Positions 26,225-33,829 of a stretch of DNA of 64,000 nucleotides are shown here, piece by piece. The notes beneath the pieces were generated by a model that saw only the letters and a program-made list of their open reading frames with translations, had not been told where the DNA came from and searched no databases. The stretch's first letter is position 1. The number at the start of each line of letters is the position of its first letter. The translations under genes were made by a program, and so were the position numbers. This stretch comes from Azoarcus sp. CIB (GTDB taxonomy: Bacteria; Pseudomonadota; Gammaproteobacteria; Burkholderiales; Rhodocyclaceae), in NCBI RefSeq assembly GCF_001190925.1, contig NZ_CP011072.1, positions 1,922,001 through 1,986,000 of the forward strand, written 5' to 3'.

Positions 26225-27307
26225 TCATCGCGAATTTTCCGCCCTCTGCCGCCGCCACAGCGCTCTGCGAGGCCTCGGGAACCGCTCGCCAGGCCGCACA
26301 ACCAATCGCTCACGAAACCCGATTCCTTCACCACGGTTCGGGTGGGCCTCGAAATCCATACGATCTGCAGCGATCCGTTCCAGTGACGCCGCTTCGCTGT
26401 AGCCCAGCATCCGGAACATTGCGACGTCAGCATCGACTAGCAACGGCAACGCATACCCGCGAGGATTGCAGATCACCCGCACGCCGTCGCTGTCGAAATC
26501 CATCCCGGCGTGCAAGTGTCCATGCACCCAGAGATTCACTCGATTGCGTAACCGGCGCAGGACTTCGCCGTGATCTGACGCGTACAAACCGATTCGGGTC
26601 ACCGTTTCGCGACTACTCTGTCCGAATCGGGGCCACCGTCGTTCTAAGTAGCCGGGAGCGAGCCCGAACTGCAGCAGTGACGAGTACGTTGGCGAGTGAT
26701 GTGTAACGACGACCGTTGGAAGCGCCGACCGTTTGCGTAGCATTCGTTGCAACCAGGCCATCGCGCTCACGTGCTCGGCCATGTATACGAAGCTACAGAA
26801 TTGACGCGACCGCTCGACGTGCTCGGCACGGTCGGCGCAGCCCGTTTCATCGCAGATCTTGCGCAACCGATCGACGTTGTTGCTCGCGCGCAACCAGCGA
26901 TCAATACGGATTTTGTCGTAATCGCGGATTCTCGCGCGGCCGGCAATCAGCTTATTCCCGCCTCCGAGATCCGCCCAAAGCGTACATCCAAGAAACCGCA
27001 CGCCCTGGATCTCGACTGCATTCCGCTCGAGTACATGAACCTGCGTGCCAACAGCCAGGCGCCGGGCCTCATCGTGTGCCTCACCGTAGTCGGTATCCCA
27101 GTGCTCGTGGTTCCCGAGTACGTACACAACTGGCTTACCGACCGCCGCGAGCCACGGCACTGACACGGCCGGCGGCCCGATGTCACCGGCAGCAACCAGG
27201 ATGTCGAACTCCAGATCGTCGGGAATCTTGTACAGCCCTGTCTCGAGGTGCAGGTCCGACAGGATGTGCAGCCGCGGCAACGAGGTCTGGATGGGTCGTG
27301 ATCTCAC
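26225..27307 (-). CDS. Calcineurin-like metallophosphoesterase (first of three)
   Basis: This 360-residue protein carries the complete metallophosphoesterase motif set: SDLHLE, VAAGDIG, VLGNHEHWD, VVTHHSPT and WVHGHLHAG. These bind two metals and hydrolyse phosphoester bonds. A 70-residue insert between motifs III and IV (about 118-185) and an Arg-rich tail (about 320-360) are extra compared with the other two copies in this region. The GTG start at 27307 is used; SDLHLE begins near residue 17 so little choice remains. An 11-bp direct repeat lies 16 bases upstream. Substrate unknown. Confidence 0.8.
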   Translation of the reverse strand: MRSRPIQTSLPRLHILSDLHLETGLYKIPDDLEFDILVAAGDIGPPAVSVPWLAAVGKPVVYVLGNHEHWDTDYGEAHDEARRLAVGTQVHVLERNAVEIQGVRFLGCTLWADLGGGNKLIAGRARIRDYDKIRIDRWLRASNNVDRLRKICDETGCADRAEHVERSRQFCSFVYMAEHVSAMAWLQRMLRKRSALPTVVVTHHSPTYSSLLQFGLAPGYLERRWPRFGQSSRETVTRIGLYASDHGEVLRRLRNRVNLWVHGHLHAGMDFDSDGVRVICNPRGYALPLLVDADVAMFRMLGYSEAASLERIAADRMDFEAHPNRGEGIGFRERLVVRPGERFPRPRRALWRRQRAENSR

Positions 27308-27322
27308 GTTGACTTCACACTG

Positions 27323-27350
27323 AAATCAGATGGAAATCAGATGGAAATCT
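27323..27350. repeat. 11-bp direct repeat, 2.5 copies, before the phosphoesterase gene
   Basis: The unit GAAATCAGATG is repeated head to tail twice, with a further GAAATC. It sits 16-43 bases upstream of the GTG start at 27307, where a regulator or the leader of the transcript could use it. Confidence 0.6.
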
Positions 27351-27518
27351 TCCTGATCTCACCCACGCCCCAAGGCGCAGGCGAAGAAGTGCAGCAGGCA
27401 TTCCCCCAGCCAAAAGCTTTGCGTTAGTTGCTCGAAAAAGCAGCAACCGCTAGAACGCGCGTCGGTCTTGGTGTTTGGCTTGGTCCGCATCGGCTTATCC
27501 CCAGTTTTTGTGGATAGG

Positions 27519-28001
27519 TTACTGCCCGACAGGTACGCGCGGCGCACTGAACCGCGCCCGCAGGGCCGCCGCCTCGTCCTCCCCGAACCCTTCACGGCAC
27601 AAGATTAGGTTTTGGCAGTCCGCAGGAAAGAGTCGCGGATCGTCATCCAACGCGACCCACGGCCGATCGAGCTGCCGAGTAGATTTCAGATGCTGCTGAA
27701 TCTCAAGAAACCGCATAGGCTCAGGCTGGTAGTCAGCAGGGTACTGCCGCCGCACCGGCCGCTTGATTTCGGGCGTGCGACCGGTGATGCGAGCCTTCAG
27801 CGACTCCGGCACTTCCGCAGCCCATCGCTCCGGCGTAATCGAGCGCCACGACGACGACACCACGACGGCAACGTGAGGGAACTCCTCGAGCACCGCCAGC
27901 AGCCGCGGCCAGGACGAAAAGTAGGCGTTCTCCGCATCCAGCAAATCCGGAAGTGGAAAGCACGGATGCAATACGCAGTCGAAGTCGAGGAAGAGGATCA
28001 C
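27519..28001 (-). CDS. HAD-type phosphatase domain protein (RNA-repair HAD group)
   Basis: This 160-residue protein shows HAD motifs: MILFLDFDCVLHP (nucleophile DxD at the N-terminus), VVVSSSWR (motif II Ser with the SSWR signature) and WVALDDDPRLF (acidic motif IV). The SSWR and LDD patterns resemble the HAD domain found in Swiss-army-knife RNA-repair proteins, so a nucleotide- or RNA-end phosphatase role is plausible. The GTG start overlaps the stop of the preceding gene by one base. It sits among three phosphoesterases and an exonuclease-like gene. Confidence 0.72.
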   Translation of the reverse strand: MILFLDFDCVLHPCFPLPDLLDAENAYFSSWPRLLAVLEEFPHVAVVVSSSWRSITPERWAAEVPESLKARITGRTPEIKRPVRRQYPADYQPEPMRFLEIQQHLKSTRQLDRPWVALDDDPRLFPADCQNLILCREGFGEDEAAALRARFSAPRVPVGQ

Positions 28002-28702
28002 TACACTCTCGCAGAGAACACTTCTACAAGCCGGAAATACGCTTCCGCACGGCCTTCGTCGTCGCCACCGTGCCAGCAGAAGGCAAGGGTTTCGGTCTCA
28101 GTCACGTCGTCAATCAACACCATCGGCATCCCGTTGCGGCGGATGTCGATGTCGAGAACCTGCTCGAGTGCAGCGGCAAGCGGGCGAAAGCGCTCGGTCC
28201 GGATTTCCGGCAGATGGAACGCTGGCTCGGGACGCGGCTGGCCGGTTACGATCAAACCGTTGTCATCGAAAACACGAACGCCTTTCGACCCGATGACGTA
28301 GCTCGCATGAGTCGGCACCCGCGGTGGCGGATGCGGGATGCCACCGTGAGCCTCACATCGCACGTTCATCCAACCATTGCCGCTCAGGTAGCCTCGAGCG
28401 CCGCATTCTTCACACACCGACTCCGAGATCCGACCGGCGATCGAAACCAGGCCGGCGATGTACTCGTCGCCGCCGCTTGTGTAAAAGCGCAAGGCGCCGA
28501 ACTTCTCCTTTACCTGGATTGCGGTCACGTCGAGGCCGGTGTCGTCAGCGTGGCGCTGGATCAGGCCGGACAGACAATCGATCAACTCGAACCAGCCATC
28601 ACCGCAACCGCTGAAACCCCATTCTGCGGCTTCACGCACTCGGCAATCGCGGAAGAGCGCCAGATAGCGGTTGCGCAGCAGTTCGTCGAGTTCCTTTTTC
28701 AT
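28001..28702 (-). CDS. Hypothetical protein with phage-like N-terminus and Cys pair
   Basis: The 233 residues begin with a region (CGDGWFELIDCLSGLIQRH, then IQVKEKFGALRFY) recalling short phage or plasmid proteins of unknown role. A possible half zinc ribbon (VCEECGARGYL and a later C) lies near 97-115. The C-terminal half carries no motif I know. It is tightly coupled to the HAD phosphatase gene (1-base overlap) and 16 bases after the exonuclease-like gene, so it belongs to the same transcript. No function assigned. Confidence 0.5.
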   Translation of the reverse strand: MKKELDELLRNRYLALFRDCRVREAAEWGFSGCGDGWFELIDCLSGLIQRHADDTGLDVTAIQVKEKFGALRFYTSGGDEYIAGLVSIAGRISESVCEECGARGYLSGNGWMNVRCEAHGGIPHPPPRVPTHASYVIGSKGVRVFDDNGLIVTGQPRPEPAFHLPEIRTERFRPLAAALEQVLDIDIRRNGMPMVLIDDVTETETLAFCWHGGDDEGRAEAYFRLVEVFSARV

Positions 28703-28718
28703 TTCGGCTCACCCGATA

Positions 28719-29213
28719 TTATCCCAAGCCTGCAGCCGCCGCGGCTTTCGCAGCCGCATGTGCATAGCGCAGTGCTCGAGCGTCGTGCAGCGCGTGATGC
28801 CGCATCAGCGCGTACTGCGCGAAAAAGTACTCTTGGTCGGCCTGCATCTGAGGCGTCGGCGCGATCGGACAGCAGTAATCCGCAAACTGTGCCGGCCAGC
28901 CGCCGTTTTCCAACATCAGCTTCCGCAGCAGAGTCCAGTCGTAATCGCTGTCACAGGCAATGACGCCCTCCTCCGGCAGCTTCGTCGCCCACTCGCGAAT
29001 GCGCGCTGCCGCCTGTGCGGGTTCCTCACCGTAGTGCGGTGAGTTCATCCGCGGCACCACGTCGGCCAGGACAAACTCGGAGGCGTACTTGTACCAATGC
29101 GCACCGTCGATTTCGCTGTAGAGCCAGTGGTACCCATCCTCAGCGACGAGCCCGATCGAGATCAGCCGCGGCTGCTCGAAAGCGGTGAACTCGGTGTCAA
29201 CGTAGATCAGCAT
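28719..29213 (-). CDS. DEDDh 3'-5' exoribonuclease (Rv2179c-like)
   Basis: This 164-residue protein has YVDTEFTAFEQPRLISIGLV (Asp/Glu of Exo I), ACDSDYDWTLL (Exo II Asp) and HHALHDARAL (His-x4-Asp of Exo III), the DEDDh order of the short RNase T/Rv2179c-like exoribonucleases. ATG 29213 has CAGGT at good distance; a TTG 6 bases earlier overlaps the preceding stop. It likely trims RNA 3' ends. Its company (phosphoesterases, HAD) suggests a nucleic-acid end-processing set. Confidence 0.75.
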   Translation of the reverse strand: MLIYVDTEFTAFEQPRLISIGLVAEDGYHWLYSEIDGAHWYKYASEFVLADVVPRMNSPHYGEEPAQAAARIREWATKLPEEGVIACDSDYDWTLLRKLMLENGGWPAQFADYCCPIAPTPQMQADQEYFFAQYALMRHHALHDARALRYAHAAAKAAAAAGLG

Positions 29214-29215
29214 GA

Positions 29216-29986
29216 TCAAACCTGTACGATTAGATTTTGCCGGAAGCCAGTTGCAAGCTCGCTGGGATAACCTTTCGGGTTCGCCAGAATCCGTGTCGAA
29301 CCGATGTTGTAATCACAGGCCACATGCGTATGGCCATGGATCCACAGCGCCGGCTGATGCTCCTGGATCAGCGCTTCAAGGTTCGACGCATATGCGGCAG
29401 TAACCAGGTCGTCCCGGAAGCGCTGCGCGATCGACTGCATCGATGGAGCGTGATGCGTGACGACCACCGTCGGGCCGTCGTGTGGACGCGCGAGCTCGTG
29501 CGCGAGCCAATCGCGGGCGTATGCGTGGAGCCGCCGGGTGTCGGAGGGTGCCAGCAAGACTGCCGTCGGGCCGTCTTTCAGGATGACGATCTTGAAGTAA
29601 TCAGTCATCTGACCTTCGGCCGCGTCCATCGCTTCGCTGCGCCGATCGGCGCCGAAGAGCTCGAAGTCGGTCCAGAGTGTCGTGCCGAGAAAGCGCACCC
29701 CGTCGATGACGGTCGAGGATTTCTCCAGGAAGAAGCTGCCATCGCGCTCAGCTTCCGCACCCAAGCCCTGCAACTGACGCACCGTCGCGGGCATGTTCCG
29801 GCCGTAGAACTCGTGGTTACCCGCGACATAGATCATCCAACGGCCCATCCAGCCCCGAAAGAGCTTGAATCCCTTGGTGCTGCTGTGCACGTCTCCGGCT
29901 AGCACGAGCACGTCGTAGTCGAGATCGGAAGGCATCCACCTTTCGCCGAATTCGAGATGAATATCGGAAGCGATGTAGAGCCTCAT
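29216..29986 (-). CDS. Calcineurin-like metallophosphoesterase (second of three)
   Basis: This compact 256-residue enzyme has all motifs: SDIHLEFGERW, VLAGDVHSS, VAGNHEFYG, VVTHHAPSM and WIHGHTHVACDY. It aligns with the 26225-27307 enzyme around the motifs (both read VVTHH-[SA]-P and a GxTLWxD strand) but lacks its insert and tail, which suggests paralogues by duplication. The end overlaps or abuts the exoribonuclease gene start. Metal-dependent phosphoesterase; substrate unknown. Confidence 0.82.
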   Translation of the reverse strand: MRLYIASDIHLEFGERWMPSDLDYDVLVLAGDVHSSTKGFKLFRGWMGRWMIYVAGNHEFYGRNMPATVRQLQGLGAEAERDGSFFLEKSSTVIDGVRFLGTTLWTDFELFGADRRSEAMDAAEGQMTDYFKIVILKDGPTAVLLAPSDTRRLHAYARDWLAHELARPHDGPTVVVTHHAPSMQSIAQRFRDDLVTAAYASNLEALIQEHQPALWIHGHTHVACDYNIGSTRILANPKGYPSELATGFRQNLIVQV

Positions 29987-30134
29987 TCGCCCCCCCGCTC
30001 CGGTTTGCGTAAGTCGTCAGTCATGATTCGTCACTCAGTTTTTCGTTGCCGAAATCTGGCCTCCAGTCAATCTCTTGCAACGGCGGGGCATCAGGCGTGC
30101 ACTGCGAAAGCAGTTGAGCGAGCGTCGGTAGCTC

Positions 30135-30860
30135 TCAACGCCGCCGAGCTTCGTCGTAGTCGCCGGCCCGAATGACGTTGCCGTCCTGATCGGCGATGCC
30201 GCAGAAGCCGACGCCAAAAGCCTGAAAGCCGAGCGCGGTCCTGTGTTGCTGATAGTCGAGGTTGTCGTGTTGATGACCGTGGAACGTCTTTTTTACGGCC
30301 ATCGAGCGCGCGAGCTCGTCAATTACCGCGAACCCGTTCGGATGGCAACTCGGCGCCTCGTGCGTCACCAGGATGTCGGCCTGCTGTTTAGCCAGGCGCA
30401 CGTAGTCGGAGTGGAAGATCGACGTGCGATGTTTTCGCGCTTTACCGCTCAAGGGAACGGAGGCTCGTAGCCGAGTTGGTTGCTGTCTCGTCAGCCACGC
30501 AATGTATTCGTCATGGCTTTCGTGTCGGATGTTGCCCCCGGTCGGATACCAGATGTCGCCGCGGAACACGCCGCCCAGACCGCCAACGCGCAGGCCGTCG
30601 ATCACAGCGACGCGCCCATGTAGATTTCGATCGGCGAACTCGCTGTCAAACAGATTCCGGGAAGCCTGATCGCGATCCGCGTCGTGATTGCCCGGAATCC
30701 ACCAAACTTCACTGAGATCATGAATCGGCGCGACAATCTCGTGCAGCGGCCGCGAGCAATCGAGATCGCCGAGAAAAATAATCGCAGCAGGCATGTCACG
30801 CCGCACAATCTCGATCACGTGATCGAAGTGCCCGTGTACGTCACCAATAAAATAGATCAT
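30135..30860 (-). CDS. Calcineurin-like metallophosphoesterase (third of three)
   Basis: The 241-residue protein has motifs IGDVHGH, FLGDLD, IPGNHDAD, LVTHEAPS and FHGHQHD, the pattern of phosphodiesterases of the ApaH/YfcE-like branch rather than that of the other two. ATG 30860 is preferred because AGGA lies 10 bases upstream; TTG 30866 is possible. It is the first gene of the minus-strand phosphoesterase cluster. After its TGA the same frame stays open for 33 more codons with protein-like sequence (up to about 30030), so a readthrough or a truncated C-terminus is possible. Confidence 0.8.
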   Translation of the reverse strand: MIYFIGDVHGHFDHVIEIVRRDMPAAIIFLGDLDCSRPLHEIVAPIHDLSEVWWIPGNHDADRDQASRNLFDSEFADRNLHGRVAVIDGLRVGGLGGVFRGDIWYPTGGNIRHESHDEYIAWLTRQQPTRLRASVPLSGKARKHRTSIFHSDYVRLAKQQADILVTHEAPSCHPNGFAVIDELARSMAVKKTFHGHQHDNLDYQQHRTALGFQAFGVGFCGIADQDGNVIRAGDYDEARRR

Positions 30861-31020
30861 CCTCAAGACTTCCTACTCTCTTGAACTTACCGCGAACCTC
30901 CTTCGCGCACTCGCGAACGTCCGCCTCCGCACACGGACTCAAGTCACTTATATCTCATTTCTCGCGCTCTCAACGTGAGCATCACTGGCCACGATTAGTA
31001 GCTTAGAGCGACATTTTCGG

Positions 31021-31078
31021 TGTGGCAACAAGAAATAACTAAAATGGTGCCATAGATATCTAATACACCATTTGCCGC
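31021..31078. repeat. Left-end repeat region of the Tn7-like element
   Basis: Begins with TGTGGCAACAAGAAAT, as Tn7-type ends begin with TGT. AAATGGTG (31042-31049) and its inverse CACCATTT (31066-31073) flank ATAGATATC, and GCCGC follows. The same blocks recur in the same inward order at 39742-39819. Confidence 0.5.
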
Positions 31079-31385
31079 TCAAATTTCTTAATTCAGGGCG
31101 AAGTCACACTAATCTTACATAAGTTATGTGTCGCGCCGGGAGCGAGTGAAGCTCGTCTTGTCGTTCAAATGAACTGAATTGCTGCATCCAGCATTTGCCG
31201 CGTTCACGAATGAATGGCCCACGGTTCCCTGGTGGAACCCTGTGGACGAGTTGTGAAAGAACTTCCGAAAGGCCCCCGCGGAAAGTTCGAGCACATCTCT
31301 AAACTGCATTCTGAACTCAAAGCGCACCCCTGAGCGCACATGCCCGGCGTTCCGACAACCCCCGCCTTCGGTGCTCCTGTTCTAG

Positions 31386-32709
31386 CAGGGTGATGCAAAA
31401 ACGGACGATCCCGCGACCTGACCGGTGCTGGCATTGATGATCACGACGACTTCCGCGACAGAATTGGATTTTCAATCCACTTCGAATTGCCGAAGAGGTC
31501 GTTCGTGTTCGCCGCGAGGCCCCCTTCTGCGGCAGGGCTCACGCCGTCACCTCCGCGTCGGTCAATCTCGCGATTCTCAGAAGGTTGTAGGCCGCTCCCG
31601 GTATGAAGGCCGCCATCTGCGTTTTTGCCTGCCCTACAAATCGTGTCTTGCGCATTCCCCCAACCGTCTTCAATCAACCGAAGATTTCCTCCACGCGTTT
31701 TCGTTTTCGCTGGCTGATTCGATAGCCCTCGGTACTGGTCGTGCGGCTATCGAGACCCGGCGTCTTGCGATCGTCAATTCTCGCGATATGAGGGCGAATG
31801 CGATGTTCGCGCAAGTGCGCGACGAAATCCTTCACGTGATAGCCCTTGTCGGCACCCAGCGTCTTGGGATGGATGCGACGACGGCGGGCTCGCGTGAGCA
31901 GCGATCGGGCAGCGCGGTGTTCGGCCTGCGTCGATTCGGTCACGAGAATGTCAACGCACAACCCGTTGCGGTTCTCCATGAGCACATGCCCGCCGTAGCT
32001 GAGCTTGGCGGGCTGGCCGTTGCCCTTTCTCATGAGGCGGGAGTCTGGATCGGTCGTGCTCTGATGAGTGGCATTCGAGCGCTTTTCACCCTTGAAATAG
32101 GCCATCCCGGTGCCGTCTCCCCCGTCCTTGGGCGGCTCGCCATCCTTGCGCTTGAAACTCTTGAACGATGCCCAGGCCTCGATCAGCGTCCCCTCGACAG
32201 TGCAGTGATCGGACGACAGCAATTGCTGTCGCCGCGCAAGGCTCACCACCTCATCGAAGAAGCGGCGGGCAATATCGGTATCGACCAGGCGTTCGCGCAG
32301 GCGGCTGAAATTGGATTGGTCCAGTCCGGCGCTCTCGAGGTCCATGTCGAGGAACCAGCGAAAGAGAATGTTGTAGTCGAGCTGCTCGCAGAACTGTCGA
32401 TCGGAGCGGACCGAATACAGCGCGATCAGCAATTGCCCCTTCAATAACCGCTCCGGTGCAATCGATGGCCGCCCGACCTTCGAATACTGCGCATCCAGCT
32501 CGCTCGAAATCGCGCCCAGCGCCCGATCGGCCAGCTGCTTGACCTTCCGCAGCGGATGATCGGCCGGAACCCGCGACTCCGGCGAGAAGTAGTGGAACAT
32601 CGAAGATTGAGGATCGAGTTGGCCGCGCATCGTGTCAGGACAAGGGTTACGGAGACCAAACTATGACAAACCGCTCGCAGAATCGTTCACTGGGTTCTGC
32701 ATCACCCTG
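31386..32709 (-). mobile_element. IS5-like insertion sequence (about 1324 bp)
   Basis: Termini CAGGGTGATGCA at the left and TGCATCACCCTG at the right are perfect 12-bp inverted repeats. CTAG on both sides (31382-31385, 32710-32713) is the likely 4-bp target duplication. It sits between the transposon's left end and tnsA. Its transposase gene carries a premature stop. Confidence 0.85.
31539..32630 (-). pseudogene. IS5/IS1182-like DDE transposase with in-frame TGA
   Basis: The product shows MFHYFSPESRVPADHPLRKVK, VGRPSIAPERLLKGQLL and LDYNILFRWFLDMDLE, then SSDHCTVEGTLIEAW (first Asp), TLGADKGYH (second Asp) and RKRVEEIFG (Glu). Translation meets TGA directly after EEIFG, where family members have Trp. 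Reading on in the same frame gives LKTVGGMRKTRFVGQAKTQM and a normal C-terminus ending at 31539, for 364 codons in all. So a TGG-to-TGA change removes about 45 residues. The 318-residue product keeps the Glu but probably not activity. Confidence 0.8.
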
Positions 32710-32713
32710 CTAG

Positions 32714-33106
32714 CCGGCGAAGCCGCTCACCGCATCGGCGTTGATCGCCAAAGAACCATTTGCAACACGACGTAACAGGACCAAATGTACTAAATACACG
32801 ATCAGTCTCGTTCAAATCGACGTTCGGTTTCCGAGCTTTCACCTCTCCCTTCCATGAAAATGTCTGATTCTCATCCCTATCCCCCCGATCGGCACCTTGT
32901 CGGGTAGGTGGTGACTGATCTATCTGATTTACGGTTTCGTGCGAAATCAACGATTTTATCGTACCCGATACTTCGGTCGCTCTATTTGAAAAAATCCGCT
33001 TCTGAGCCATGTTGAAGCGTGGCAAATGGAGATTGCCGCTTTCGATGCTCAGGTTGGCCGTTAGTGCAGGGTACGAAATCTCTGTCAGATCCTATGCGGA
33101 GGAATT
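32714..33106. other. Leader region upstream of tnsA
   Basis: About 390 bases between the IS and tnsA with no supported gene. It is AT-richer at the right. Without the IS, tnsA would begin about 750 bases inside the transposon's left end. GCGGAGGAATT at its right edge is the tnsA ribosome site. Confidence 0.4.
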
Positions 33107-33829
33107 GTGGCTAATACACCAAACTCGACGTCAAGCGGAAGACTTGGCACGAAATCGCGGAATAAACTCGTCGTATCGCATTCAATAATGAATGCTGCTC
33201 AGTCCAAAATCTATTACGCGTACAGTCCTAAGAGCGACCAAGACTACGTGCTCAGGGGTGATTTGCAGTGGGCACATTTTCTGTACGTCGAGTCTGATGT
33301 CTCGATCGCGCACGCCGACTATAAACCGTGCACGCATACAATTATCGTTGCTACCGCTCCATTCAAAACAAATTTCGATGCCCTTGTGACACTCAGAAAC
33401 GGTCGAACGGAATATCGAGAAGTGCGGTCATCCATGTCGTTGCAGAAACTCAGTAACGCGGCCCGCCAGGAGTGGCGGGAAAAAGTCGAGGCAGCAGAGA
33501 GGGCCGATGTAAATTATCGACGATACACAGAGCTCGAAATCTTAGATCGGCCACAAAAAATTGCAAACTGGATGCGCATAATTGCTTGGTTGGCGGCGAC
33601 GCGAGGACGCTCGCTGCACGCAGAGACCCTTGCTTTGGGCTCGATCATCCACGCGCGCGGAGGTGTAACCTTCGCCGAAATTCGAGCCCTCGGGGAGGGC
33701 GCTAGTCAAGCTACCTATATTGCGGCCGCATTCAGGGGAATACAAAACGGTATTTTTAAAGCTGATCTCGAGTACTCTGCTTTGACGGCGAATACCCTCG
33801 TTGAAGAAGGAAGTCAACATGAGTCGTAA
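33107..33829 (+). CDS. tnsA: TnsA-like endonuclease of a Tn7-like transposon
   Basis: In this 240-residue protein, the central part matches the TnsA N-terminal nuclease: WAHFLYVESDVSIAHADYKP, then TNFDALVTLRNGRTEYREVR. TnsA cuts the 5' ends of the transposon so that TnsAB moves the element by cut-and-paste. Asp91 (FDA) and E105-V-R107 correspond to the metal-binding Asp and the Q/E-x-K core. The usual Lys is Arg here, which may weaken cleavage. The C-terminal 100 residues form a winged-helix-like TnsC-contact region. GTG start with a strong GGAGGAATT site. It overlaps tnsB by 11 bases. Confidence 0.75.
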   Translation: MANTPNSTSSGRLGTKSRNKLVVSHSIMNAAQSKIYYAYSPKSDQDYVLRGDLQWAHFLYVESDVSIAHADYKPCTHTIIVATAPFKTNFDALVTLRNGRTEYREVRSSMSLQKLSNAARQEWREKVEAAERADVNYRRYTELEILDRPQKIANWMRIIAWLAATRGRSLHAETLALGSIIHARGGVTFAEIRALGEGASQATYIAAAFRGIQNGIFKADLEYSALTANTLVEEGSQHES

